Positions 45,898 to 53,271 of a DNA stretch of 64,000 nucleotides are shown in pieces. Made by a program: the position numbers and the translations under genes. Numbering within the stretch: the first letter of the stretch is position 1; each line of letters starts with the position of its first letter. This stretch comes from SHZI01 sp964417725. GTDB taxonomy: Bacteria > Pseudomonadota > Gammaproteobacteria > Steroidobacterales > GCA-2729495. The DNA lies in assembly GCA_964417725.1 (NCBI GenBank), contig CAYQIV010000006.1:61440-125439 (forward strand). Reading direction: 5' to 3'. The notes under the pieces were generated by a model, which did not search any database, was not told the origin of the DNA, and worked only from the letters and a program-made list of their open reading frames with translations.

Positions 45898-46355
45898 ATG
45901 AAGCGGATGACTTCGGGGATAGCCTTGGCGATTCTCACGGTTGGGACCGCGGATGCTGATCCTCTGCTCTTGTTGCGGCGCCGGTGTACGTGGGCGCTCT
46001 CCTGCGTCGCGCTCCTCGCCCCGAGTGCGGCCTGAGCCGCCACCGACCTTGATCAGCGCCGGGGTCTGGGGCTCCGTGCGCGATGCCGGGCGTGACGGGA
46101 CCTTCGATAGCATCTTGTTTCCGACCTCGCTCGTGGTCCAGAACATCCCCAACACGGACGTCCTGGATCGTGCGGCCTTCGAGTTCGACCTGTCGCTGCT
46201 CCCGTTCGTCAGCACGATCACGTCGATCGAGCTCAAGGTGGTTCTGGTGAGCACGACGGGTGGCGACACGAACTACGACGCCTGCCAGTACGCAGGCGAC
46301 GGGGTCGTGGGTTTCGGCGACGCCACGGCCGGCTCCCTCTTGACTGTGAGCACGT
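45898..46355 (+). pseudogene. Decayed secreted-protein gene, frameshifted and cut by an IS end
   Basis: Frame 1 encodes a signal peptide (MKRMTSGIALAILTVGTADAD) and then stops at 46035. The matching mature protein continues in frame 2 (ISAGVWGSVRDAGRDGTFDS, VVQNIPNTDVLDRAAFEFDLS, GYAGDG-like CQYAGDGVVGFGDATAGSLL). This looks like the extracellular PEP-CTERM-associated type with a DRAAFEF core. Coding similarity ends at VSTW, immediately before the 25-bp repeat at 46356. A frameshift near 45960 plus truncation by a mobile-element end explains the state. Confidence 0.6.
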
Positions 46356-46380
46356 GGTCCGACAATCGGCAGGCAGGTCA
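46356..46380. repeat. 25-bp inverted repeat, left copy (IS3-type right end)
   Basis: The sequence ends GGCAGGCAGGTCA and is a perfect inverted copy of 50640-50664, which begins TGACCTGCC. TGA/TCA termini are usual for IS3-family ends. In this orientation it is the right end of an element whose body has been lost. It abuts the truncated gene at 45898-46355. Confidence 0.75.
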
Positions 46381-46509
46381 GGATCCTGAGCAAACTATCG
46401 CGCTGCACGGTTCTCCACGTATCGCCCAATCAGTCCCATCCGAAAGGGCGGGGGAAGCCGACGGCACCGGACCAGCGCATGCCAGCCGAGCGGCTCCTCA
46501 TCACAGCGT

Positions 46510-46538
46510 TTGACGTATAACGATAAACGTTATACGAT
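46510..46538 (+). promoter_or_regulatory. higBA promoter with overlapping palindromic operator
   Basis: TTGACG (46510-46515) and TACGAT (46533-46538) are separated by 17 bases and end 7 bases before the toxin ATG at 46545. A perfect 9-bp palindrome, CGTATAACG (46514-46522) and CGTTATACG (46528-46536) around ATAAA, covers the spacer. This is a good site for autorepression by HigA. The short leader implies a leaderless or nearly leaderless message. Confidence 0.8.
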
Positions 46539-46544
46539 ACGCCC

Positions 46545-46823
46545 ATGATACAGAGCTTCCGGTGCAAGGATACGCAGAGCATCTTTGAGACCGGCAAGTC
46601 GAAGCGCTTCGTCGGTGTCGCGAAGGTGGCCACGCGCAAGCTCGCCCAGCTCGATGCCGCCGAGACGCTGGACTTTCTGCGGGCGCCTCCGGGCAATCAG
46701 CTGGAAGCCCTGAAAGGTGATCGCGCCGGCCAATACAGCATCCGCATCAATGACCAGTGGCGGCTGTGCTTTCGCTGGACGGCGCGCGGCCCGGAAGCCG
46801 TGGAAATCGTTGACTATCACTGA
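46545..46823 (+). CDS. higB: HigB-type toxin of a type II toxin-antitoxin pair
   Basis: The 92-residue protein is a RelE-superfamily toxin of the HigB (host-inhibition-of-growth, Killer protein) group. Seen: the opening MIQSFRCKDTQSIFE, KLAQLDAAETLDFLRAPPGNQLEAL, and the C-terminal IRINDQWRLCFRW...VEIVDYH. Members cleave mRNA in the ribosome. The toxin gene precedes the antitoxin, as is usual for Hig systems, with 14 bases between them. Confidence 0.93.
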   Translation: MIQSFRCKDTQSIFETGKSKRFVGVAKVATRKLAQLDAAETLDFLRAPPGNQLEALKGDRAGQYSIRINDQWRLCFRWTARGPEAVEIVDYH

Positions 46824-46837
46824 AACGGAGACGATTC

Positions 46838-47140
46838 ATGAGCATCAGAAACGGCATGCGCCCGGTGCATCCGGGTGAGGTCCTGCGGGAGGACTACCTG
46901 AAGCCATTGGGGCTGAGCGCCAGTGCGCTCGCCAGGGCGCTGGCGGTGCCCGCACCGCGCGTCAACGACATTGTGCTCGAGCGCCGCGGGGTCACCGCAG
47001 ATACCGCGATGCGCCTGGCGCGCTACTTCGGCGGCGATGCGCGTTCGTGGCTCAACATGCAGGCCGCCTACGATCTGCGCCGCGCGGAGATCGAGAGTGC
47101 GCGCAAGGTAGAGCGCGAGATTACGCCCCTGGCAGTGTGA
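46838..47140 (+). CDS. higA: HigA-type antitoxin and autoregulator
   Basis: The 100-residue XRE-type protein has the typical HigA start RPVHPGEVLREDYLKPLGLSA and the helix-turn-helix LARALAVPAPRVNDIVLERRGVTADTAMRLARYFG, followed by WLNMQAAYDLRRAE. It should neutralise HigB and, with it, bind the palindrome at 46514-46536. Confidence 0.94.
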   Translation: MSIRNGMRPVHPGEVLREDYLKPLGLSASALARALAVPAPRVNDIVLERRGVTADTAMRLARYFGGDARSWLNMQAAYDLRRAEIESARKVEREITPLAV

Positions 47141-47164
47141 TCAGGCGGGAAGGGGCACCGCGCC

Positions 47165-47212
47165 ATGAGCGGGGCGCAGCGGCTGAAGCGGGTGTTCGGG
47201 ATCGAGATCGAG
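47165..47212 (+). mobile_element. Remnant of an IS91-type transposase C-terminal region
   Basis: A short frame reads MSGAQRLKRVFGIEIE, which resembles the segment just before the zinc-finger-like Cys motif in IS91/ISCR transposases (WAQRLKRVFxIDIE). Similarity stops after about 16 codons. The rest of the 47141-47476 gap (336 bases) has no gene that I recognise. Confidence 0.4.
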
Positions 47213-47476
47213 GCTGCCGTCGCGGGGACCACTGCCGGGGGTGGGTTTTCTCTGAGCAGTCAGCTGTCAGTTTCACGCCGCCGTGACGGGGCCGGGGTGA
47301 GCGGCCGGGCCGGGTGAGGTCTGCACTGTACAAATCCGGGCATGGTGGGAAGATTTGTTGCTCGCTGGCCCGCAGTGCCGGCGGCCAGCAGGCCGGATGG
47401 CCGTGGCGTCCGGGGTCCCGGGCTGGCAGACTGCAGTCATGCCGGCGTTTAAATTTCCTGTACTCAGGGTCGCGAG

Positions 47477-48535
47477 ATGTCGCTTTGGGAGAGACTCAGG
47501 TATTTCATCCTGGGACGGCGCCAGCGCAAAATTGACTCTGGTGATGAGCGCGGCCTGGCGCCTCTCATATCCGCAGCGTTGAAGGGCAACACCACCGAGG
47601 TAGCGAGCCTGCTGAACGAAGGCGCCGACGTCGACGAGCGGGAAGATTCCGGTCGGACCGCCCTTATGCATGCCGCCATATTCGGACACACCGACATCGT
47701 CACTGCACTGCTGGACCGGCGTGCGGACGTCAACCTGCAGGACCAGGAAGGCGGAACGGCGCTTATGAGTGCCGCCATCGGTGGCAGCATCGACGTCTTC
47801 AGGGCGCTGCTCAACGCAGGCGCAAACATCAACCATCAGGCTCTCGTCTTTGGCCGGACCCCCCTCTGGGGGGCTGCGCTCCATGGCCATGCCAAAATCG
47901 TGGCGGCGCTACTCGAAGCCGGGGTGAACGTTGATCAGCAGGGCAGTTATGGCGACACAGCCCTCATGGCTGCCGCCGGCGGCGGCTATGCCGAGATCGT
48001 CAAGATGCTGCTGGACGCGGGAGCTGACCCGGGCCTCGAGGACAACTTTGGCCGGACAGCCCTCAAGCATGCCGCTGACAAGAACCATACCGAGGTTGTC
48101 GCCGCGCTGCTGGATGCGGCGAAAACGTGCATGACCGGCAGGACGCCAGAGCCCGGCCGCACGCCGCAGACGAGACCATGGTTGCGCCCAGGCTCCGCGG
48201 GGACCAGAGTCATGGAAGGGCGGCCATCTTCGTGTTCGACTACGACCGCATGGGCAGCGCATACGGCGCCGAGGCGTTTGCGGCCATTGCCGAATGCATC
48301 GAAGGATCAGTCGGGGTGTGCGCATTTCTCGACGGGGACCTCGAGGTGGCGGCCGGAGGGGTCTCGCGCGTGCCCGCACTGCTCATGGAAATTCGCGACA
48401 ACGGCTGGAACATCACCTCGCATCGCGGCGACAGCCCCCTGGTGCTACTGGCAACGGAAGCTCGCATCTACGCCTACGCTGCGGCATTGTGGACCGACGA
48501 CGCCAATAATATTCCGAGGCTGCACGATTATTTGA
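47477..48535 (+). CDS. Ankyrin-repeat protein, C-terminal third probably out of frame
   Basis: Residues about 25-215 form six ankyrin repeats (consensus seen in GRTALMHAAIFGHTDIVTALLDRRADVN, in outline), so a protein-binding role is expected. After LLDAAKT (about residue 218) the frame becomes rich in Pro, Arg, Thr and Ser without repeat character, while the adjacent frame from 48127 shows normal coding character. The true protein either ends near there or was joined to the next frame before a frameshift. There is no signal peptide. Confidence 0.7.
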   Translation: MSLWERLRYFILGRRQRKIDSGDERGLAPLISAALKGNTTEVASLLNEGADVDEREDSGRTALMHAAIFGHTDIVTALLDRRADVNLQDQEGGTALMSAAIGGSIDVFRALLNAGANINHQALVFGRTPLWGAALHGHAKIVAALLEAGVNVDQQGSYGDTALMAAAGGGYAEIVKMLLDAGADPGLEDNFGRTALKHAADKNHTEVVAALLDAAKTCMTGRTPEPGRTPQTRPWLRPGSAGTRVMEGRPSSCSTTTAWAAHTAPRRLRPLPNASKDQSGCAHFSTGTSRWRPEGSRACPHCSWKFATTAGTSPRIAATAPWCYWQRKLASTPTLRHCGPTTPIIFRGCTII

Positions 48536-48669
48536 GTCATGCGCTGCACGATGCGTATATGGGCTATCTCGATCAGCGTAAAGGCCTCGACCTGGCGAAG
48601 TTCCACGAGATCTTCCGCCCGCTGAACCTTCCGGTTCGGGTGACCTTCACGGATGGAGTGAGTCAGTAG
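48127..48669 (+). CDS. Uncharacterised protein overlapping the ankyrin gene; possible frameshifted continuation
   Basis: The 180-residue frame (GTG 48127) is unrecognised but protein-like from about residue 30: AAIFVFDYDRMGSAYGAEAF, MEIRDNGWNITSHRGDSPLVLL, LHDYLSHALHDAYMGYL. The first 30 residues are low quality, so the start is uncertain. It may be the second domain of the ankyrin protein separated by a frameshift near 48125, or a separate coupled gene. Confidence 0.5.
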   Translation: MHDRQDARARPHAADETMVAPRLRGDQSHGRAAIFVFDYDRMGSAYGAEAFAAIAECIEGSVGVCAFLDGDLEVAAGGVSRVPALLMEIRDNGWNITSHRGDSPLVLLATEARIYAYAAALWTDDANNIPRLHDYLSHALHDAYMGYLDQRKGLDLAKFHEIFRPLNLPVRVTFTDGVSQ

Positions 48670-48777
48670 GCCTCCAAAACGTCAGGGTTTGAAACCATAG
48701 CCCGCTATCCTTGCTGTCCGGAAGCAACCCATTCCATACAAATCCGTCGCACGAACTTGGTCGGGAGCATGATTGGC

Positions 48778-49689
48778 ATGAGCAAGGTGACTCTCATATC
48801 CATGGTCGCGCTGATCAGCGCTTGTTCCACGCAGTCGCCGCAGAGTTTGCGGCCACCGGAAAAATTTAACCCGGCTTTCGCGCAGATCACGGTGCAGCGT
48901 CCGTTTTCGATGGTGGGGGGCGGCTCCAGCTACGTGCACACCCTGTTCGATAGCGGCAGCGGAATTGACTACAACGCCGATGTGCCGGAGCCCGGTGTGG
49001 CAGGTATGGACCACTTTGTCCTGATTGGCAAGATCACACCAGATCTCTTCGGGCAGATGAAATTCTTTAACGTATTCGGAAGTGCACCTGCGCCATGGCA
49101 GGAACCCGAATCCAGAAACCCGCTGCAAGACCATGAGCGCATTTCAGAACGGGTTGACCAAACTCTCTTTGGCGCCACATTGGTGAAAAAGGTCGATATC
49201 TCCCGCGGTGGTGCGCGGGTGGATGCGCTTAATACCACCAACAGCAAAGGTGGCGAAGTGCAGCGAGTCAAGCTGATGCAGCTTTATGACAGGCGGGAAC
49301 GTGTGCTGTATCGTGTTCTGGAGAGTAGAGATGAGCGCTGCTTTGGTCCGAACCTCACGGGTATCAGGGCCGATCTGATCGAACCCGCGTTCAGCGACCT
49401 GGCCCCCGACTTCAAGAACAGATCGATGGACTACCTGTACGCCGAAATATGCGGGCTACACGTTCCCTTTGAGCTGCGTTGGAATGCACATCACATTGGA
49501 TCGCTCCCCGGGTTCTCGCCGCTAACTTGGGAGCGAGCGCCGGGTCGGATGGCTCTCTATGCCGTTCTGCGTACCGCGCGCGTCTACGCAAACGAGATTA
49601 CCGTGGAACCTGGGCGACAGTACGTCGGGATCTATGACCCGAATACGATGACCTTCGTCATAGAGGCTGTCGAGTCGCAGCCCAAGTAG
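48778..49689 (+). CDS. Uncharacterised lipoprotein
   Basis: The 303-residue product starts at ATG 48778 with GGGAG ten bases upstream. It has a lipoprotein signal MSKVTLISMVALISAC with Cys16. The mature part has no motif I recognise. It contains two further cysteines (RDERCFGPN and AEICGLHVPF) that could form a disulfide. Base composition is closer to average than the rest of the window, consistent with acquired DNA. Cargo gene of the island. Confidence 0.7.
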   Translation: MSKVTLISMVALISACSTQSPQSLRPPEKFNPAFAQITVQRPFSMVGGGSSYVHTLFDSGSGIDYNADVPEPGVAGMDHFVLIGKITPDLFGQMKFFNVFGSAPAPWQEPESRNPLQDHERISERVDQTLFGATLVKKVDISRGGARVDALNTTNSKGGEVQRVKLMQLYDRRERVLYRVLESRDERCFGPNLTGIRADLIEPAFSDLAPDFKNRSMDYLYAEICGLHVPFELRWNAHHIGSLPGFSPLTWERAPGRMALYAVLRTARVYANEITVEPGRQYVGIYDPNTMTFVIEAVESQPK

Positions 49690-49705
49690 CCGCGCGACGA
49701 CCTCA

Positions 49706-49800
49706 TCAGGCAGGTCTCGGCCCCCACAGAATCACCGCCGCGCCGGCAAGACATATCAGCCCGCCGATGATATCCCATCGATCGGGCGTCTGGAGTCCGC
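49706..49800 (-). pseudogene. C-terminal fragment of a YnfA-family membrane protein gene
   Basis: On the minus strand a frame ending at the TGA 49706-49708 reads QTPDRWDIIGGLICLAGAA followed by VILWGPRPA. This matches the last helix of YnfA/UPF0060 small membrane proteins (RPDRWD.IGA.ICL.GA..I...PR). Upstream the similarity is lost, so only about 30 codons remain. The rest of the 287-base gap has nothing else I recognise. Confidence 0.5.
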
Positions 49801-49976
49801 GGTTCACTGCGCTCCCCATTCGCGCTACCCGCTGGCGACGATCGGTGGATCTGGTTTACCTGACGCCGCTGGAGTCAGGAAGTCCTTAACCACAACCCAT
49901 CCGGACGGAGCCATTGTCCAGAAGTGAATGACCCGAAGAAAGCGGGCAGGTCAAAACAGCTTCCAGAGAAAACTCA

Positions 49977-50588
49977 TCATTCCATTTTTTGAATTTGATT
50001 GGCTTCAAGCTCACACTGCGATTTGCAAAAGTTTTGAAACTTGTCCTTTACCAGTTCTGGAGCAAGTTTTCTGGGAAAAGGACTTACGAAATATCCATGT
50101 CCATCTTTGTTCAGGTTAATGCTTCTCTTTGCGCGTTCGATGAGGCCGTCGCCGACTGCTGAAGAATGAAAAATAAATATGATGCGATTTCTCAGCCTGA
50201 TCTCTCCGTCCAGGTCTCTGTCGAGGTAAAGATCGGTAAAAATAATCTTTTTTAAGTGATGCCAATGATAGCAATGGACATCAGCACCTAAACCAGAGCT
50301 GAGCGTTACTCCGTCCTGGTTGATCTGAACCAGAACGTCACCCGTACTCGACTTCGAATATTCATGAAATTTCATGGGTAATGTGATCAGGACCAACCCA
50401 CCCAAAATGATGAAGAGATAGCCCGTCCACACGAACGGTTCCAGCTGGCTTTCTTCAGCAACATAAAAACTGAAAAAACAACCCAGGAGAACGGCTGCGG
50501 TTCCGATGGCAAGCGCATAAAAAAATGCGCCCCACTTTTCTCGATAGATGGTGAGGCCTTCAGGGGTGCTTTCCATCATTATTTTCAT
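49977..50588 (-). CDS. Uncharacterised AT-rich membrane protein
   Basis: The 203-residue protein has two adjacent membrane helices (about 22-44 and 52-70), then a soluble C-terminal part with a possible PH-like beta region (VLVQINQDGVTLSS, RNRIIFIFHSS). It is not recognised. The DNA is markedly more AT-rich, with codons such as AAA, ATT and TTT that are rare elsewhere in the window, a clear sign of horizontal transfer. Confidence 0.65.
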   Translation of the reverse strand: MKIMMESTPEGLTIYREKWGAFFYALAIGTAAVLLGCFFSFYVAEESQLEPFVWTGYLFIILGGLVLITLPMKFHEYSKSSTGDVLVQINQDGVTLSSGLGADVHCYHWHHLKKIIFTDLYLDRDLDGEIRLRNRIIFIFHSSAVGDGLIERAKRSINLNKDGHGYFVSPFPRKLAPELVKDKFQNFCKSQCELEANQIQKME

Positions 50589-50639
50589 GGTCGTCTCACT
50601 TTACGGGCTGGGTGGTCGAGCGCGTACACCAACTGCGCT

Positions 50640-50890
50640 TGACCTGCCTGCCGATTGTCGGACCGTTTGATTCTAGAGAAGATGGCCCTTGCCAGGGAGC
50701 GAGGAGCCATGAAGAAGACGCGATTCAAAGAAGAGCAGATGGTGAAGATCCTGCGCGAGGCGGACCAGGCCCCGGTGGCCGAGGTTGCCAAGCGGCGGGC
50801 TTCTACAATCGCCAACGCATCCATTCGGCGATCAGCCGCCAGATCCCGGTGGCCGCAGAATCAGCCTTCATGCCCGTACAGACTGCCGCA
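50640..50890 (+). mobile_element. IS3-family insertion sequence remnant with internal deletion
   Basis: The left end TGACCTGCC... (50640-50664) is the inverted partner of 46356-46380. From ATG 50709 the product opens MKKTRFKEEQMVKILREADQ, the usual OrfA start of IS3-type elements. After VAEVAKR (about 50795) the sequence jumps, in another frame, to GFYNRQRIHSAISRQIPVAA, the C-terminal end of an OrfB transposase. The middle of the element, including the DDE core, is deleted, so it cannot move by itself. No matching right end was found near 50890. Confidence 0.8.
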
Positions 50891-50904
50891 CGTGGAATCG
50901 AGGC
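50890..50904 (+). repeat. 15-bp direct repeat, copy 1
   Basis: ACGTGGAATCGAGGC occurs here and at 52446-52460. The two copies bracket the OmpA-like gene and the short coupled frame. This copy lies at the ragged end of the IS3 remnant. Confidence 0.6.
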
Positions 50905-50908
50905 AAGG

Positions 50909-50986
50909 TCACGGGCCCGAAGCCGGAAGAACCCCCAACATGTATGCGGCGAGGGCCGCCGCGCAGATCACGATGAACTCCGCCAT
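50909..50986 (-). CDS. 25-residue hydrophobic frame coupled to the OmpA-like gene, probably a truncated gene
   Basis: The ATG at 50986 overlaps the OmpA-like stop (ATGA). The product MAEFIVICAAALAAYMLGVL plus PASGP is one hydrophobic helix. It may be a tiny membrane protein, but it ends right at the IS3 remnant, so it is more likely the start of a longer membrane protein cut off by the mobile-element rearrangement. Confidence 0.4.
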   Translation of the reverse strand: MAEFIVICAAALAAYMLGVLPASGP

Positions 50987-52209
50987 CAGCGGCACGCGAT
51001 CTCGACACGGCGGTTCAACGCCCGGCCCGCGGCGGTGGCGTTGTCCGCGATCGGCTCGTCCTCGCCGCGCCCCTCGGCGGCAATGCGTGGCGGATCGATG
51101 CCGCGTGCGATCATCGCGGCGGCCACGGCGGCGGCCCGCCGCCGGGACAGATCGAGGTTGTAGTCCGCCGGGCCCTCGCTGGAGGTGTGGCCGACGACGG
51201 TGATGCGCCCCGCCGTTGCGGCGCTCAATCCCGCGTGGAGCGTCTCGAGATGAACCTCGGCCTCCGGGCGCAGGGTGGCCGAGTCGAAAGCGAATTCGAT
51301 GCCGTGGACGATCGACCCGCAGCCCACCGGCCGGACAGCGGGTCGGCGGCACCCGGATGGGGCGGCCGGCGCCGGCTCGCCGGTGCAGAGCCGGAACGGG
51401 GCGCCGTTGGTCGAACACACGCCGATGATCTCGCCGCGATCGCCCGTCGAGAGCACGAACACGCCCGGTATTCCGGCCTGGCGGGTCTTGCCCGTGGCAC
51501 GCAGGATGTTGCCGCTCACCGTCCCCGTGAGCTCGCCGTCGCGGTCGTAACAGCCGCTGACGCGCACCCCGTCCTGTTCGAGGTCGAACATCACGCCGCG
51601 CCCCTGCCATCTGCCGCCGAACGCCTGCGACAACGGCACCGCTTCTTGCGTGCCGAAGCCTTTCAGTTCGCTGAACTCCAGATACGTCTTCTCGCGCTCG
51701 ACGTGAATGCCGCCGGACAGCTGTACCCTCAGCCAGCGCACCGGCGTGCGTGTGTGCGCCGCCACCGCTGTCGTCTCGCCCTTGCCCCGGTGTGTCGCCA
51801 GCGTGGCTTCCGCCAGCGCCAGGAACGGGCCGTCGGGCCCTTCCAGGGAACCGGACAGGGTCACCGTGCGCACGAACGTCTGGGATGGACTCGGCGTCTC
51901 GAGCACGTTGGGCACGGCGAAAGCATCGAATACCGTGGCGGCCGGCAGCCGGTAAACGAAGACGACCTCGGTTTCCGGCCCGCCTGGTTTGGGCGTCAGG
52001 TTGAAGCCGCGATCATCGCCGTCGATGACCCGAAGCGCCTGTTCCATCCCGACCCCGAGGCGGGATGCGGCGCCCTCGATTGCCACCGGGATGACACCCT
52101 CGGCAAAAGCGAGCAGGTCGGTGCGGGAGGTCTCCTGCGCCGCCAGCGACGCGCTGACAGCCATGGCGACCATCGTCAGGGCCAAAGCCCGCAGGAAGCC
52201 AGTGCCCAT
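50986..52209 (-). CDS. Secreted protein with C-terminal OmpA-like peptidoglycan-binding domain
   Basis: The 407-residue product starts at ATG 52209 behind a strong GGGAGG ribosome site. A signal peptide covers about residues 1-24. The middle part (about 30-290) is an unrecognised beta-rich region with two small Cys-containing segments. The last 110 residues are an OmpA-like domain (FAFDSATLRPEAEVHLETL, VVGHTSSEGPADYNLDLSRRRA, GRGEDEPIADNAT...NRRVEI) that binds meso-DAP in peptidoglycan. The protein therefore probably sits in the periplasm or outer membrane attached to the wall. Its middle domain is novel to me. Confidence 0.82.
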   Translation of the reverse strand: MGTGFLRALALTMVAMAVSASLAAQETSRTDLLAFAEGVIPVAIEGAASRLGVGMEQALRVIDGDDRGFNLTPKPGGPETEVVFVYRLPAATVFDAFAVPNVLETPSPSQTFVRTVTLSGSLEGPDGPFLALAEATLATHRGKGETTAVAAHTRTPVRWLRVQLSGGIHVEREKTYLEFSELKGFGTQEAVPLSQAFGGRWQGRGVMFDLEQDGVRVSGCYDRDGELTGTVSGNILRATGKTRQAGIPGVFVLSTGDRGEIIGVCSTNGAPFRLCTGEPAPAAPSGCRRPAVRPVGCGSIVHGIEFAFDSATLRPEAEVHLETLHAGLSAATAGRITVVGHTSSEGPADYNLDLSRRRAAAVAAAMIARGIDPPRIAAEGRGEDEPIADNATAAGRALNRRVEIACR

Positions 52210-52555
52210 GCAACCCTCCCGATCCGCGGCCTGCCGGTGTTTCGAAGACCCGGGTGCCGTGCAGGATAGCCGATATCGGCGGGCAGATTCGTGGGGTGCA
52301 CAACGGGCAGGGCCCGCAGGGCACATGCACCGGGTTGCGCGCGAACCCGACGCGCTTTTCACCATGACCCGCTTGCTGTCAACGCCAAGGTCATTCTGAC
52401 CCACCCGAGCCCTTGGTCAGGCCTCACGGCTGCATGGACTGCGATACGTGGAATCGAGGCGGGGTCGTTACCAGTTCGTGCTGCTGGGGGACTGATGACG
52501 TTGCCGGTCACGGGTCCCGCCAGGATCCGTGATCGCCTCCCCGCCGCGGGTCCGG
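52210..52555. other. 346-base gap upstream of the OmpA-like gene, holding the second 15-bp repeat
   Basis: This stretch carries the promoter region of the OmpA-like gene and the right copy of ACGTGGAATCGAGGC (52446-52460). The 12-mer GCGATACGTGGA at 52441-52452 is also found inverted at 46414-46425, inside the island's left border. No gene is recognised. Confidence 0.5.
52446..52460 (+). repeat. 15-bp direct repeat, copy 2
   Basis: Identical to 50890-50904, 1.56 kb away in the same orientation. The flanks differ, so the repeat is exactly local. It could be a residue of a second IS copy or a recombination footprint. Confidence 0.6.
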
Positions 52556-53215
52556 TCAGCGGCCGGCGATCCGTGCCCGCATCTCGTGGTGGGCCTCGAT
52601 GTGCCGTTCGACCGGCTGGCAGGTCTGCTGCCACGAGGGCCTGTCCTGCATCGCCGAAAGCCACGCGCGCAGGCGTGTGCAGTCGGCCGGCCACTCGGCG
52701 CCGCCGAGTTGTTCGTACAGCCCCCAGCGTTCGAAGAAGGGTGCGAACTGCAGGTCGACCAGTGTCAGCCGGTCGCCGAGGAAGAACGGCCCGTCGGGTG
52801 ACCGCTGCGCCAGGGCCTGCTGTTCGATGAAGCGCAACACTTCGCCGAGTCTGGCGACGGCCGCCGCATGGCTTGTCGGGTCGTCCTCGCTCATCACGGC
52901 GCGGGTGGCGGGCAAAAAGCGTGTGTCGCAGTGGTCCATCCAGATGCGCGCCCGGGCGCGGCCGGCCGGGTCGGCGGGCATCAACGGTGGCTGCGGGAAG
53001 GCTTCGTCGAGATACTGATTGATGATCGCCGACTCATAGACCGTCACGCCGTCATGGCGCAGCACCGGCACCTTGCCGTAGGGCGAGACGCTGGCGAACC
53101 ATGCCGGGCGGTCGTAGAGGTCGATCTCGGTGAGCGTGCAGTTGAGGCCCTTCTCGATGAGGGCCATGCGCGTGCGCTGCGCGAAGGGGCAGCTGGCAAA
53201 GCTGTAGAGTTCCAT
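52556..53215 (-). CDS. Glutathione S-transferase, omega/stringent-starvation-like
   Basis: The 219-residue protein has the thioredoxin-like motif FASCPFAQRTRMAL with an active-site cysteine (Cys9) typical of omega and beta-like GSTs, SPYGKVPVL with the cis-proline, YESAIINQYLDEAFP for glutathione binding, and a helical C-terminal domain with LTLVDLQFAPFFERW. It may act as a thiol transferase or dehalogenase-like enzyme. It lies 57 bases downstream of the HD-GYP gene on the same strand. Confidence 0.9.
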   Translation of the reverse strand: MELYSFASCPFAQRTRMALIEKGLNCTLTEIDLYDRPAWFASVSPYGKVPVLRHDGVTVYESAIINQYLDEAFPQPPLMPADPAGRARARIWMDHCDTRFLPATRAVMSEDDPTSHAAAVARLGEVLRFIEQQALAQRSPDGPFFLGDRLTLVDLQFAPFFERWGLYEQLGGAEWPADCTRLRAWLSAMQDRPSWQQTCQPVERHIEAHHEMRARIAGR

Positions 53216-53271
53216 GGCCGGCAGTGTACCCAATGCCGCCCGCACCGCGGGTTGCCGGCGCGCGGTGACCT

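Noticed and set aside
49928..50119. A 63-codon plus-strand frame opposite the end of the AT-rich membrane protein gene.
   Set aside because: It is antisense to a frame with clear membrane helices and has no start signal or motif.
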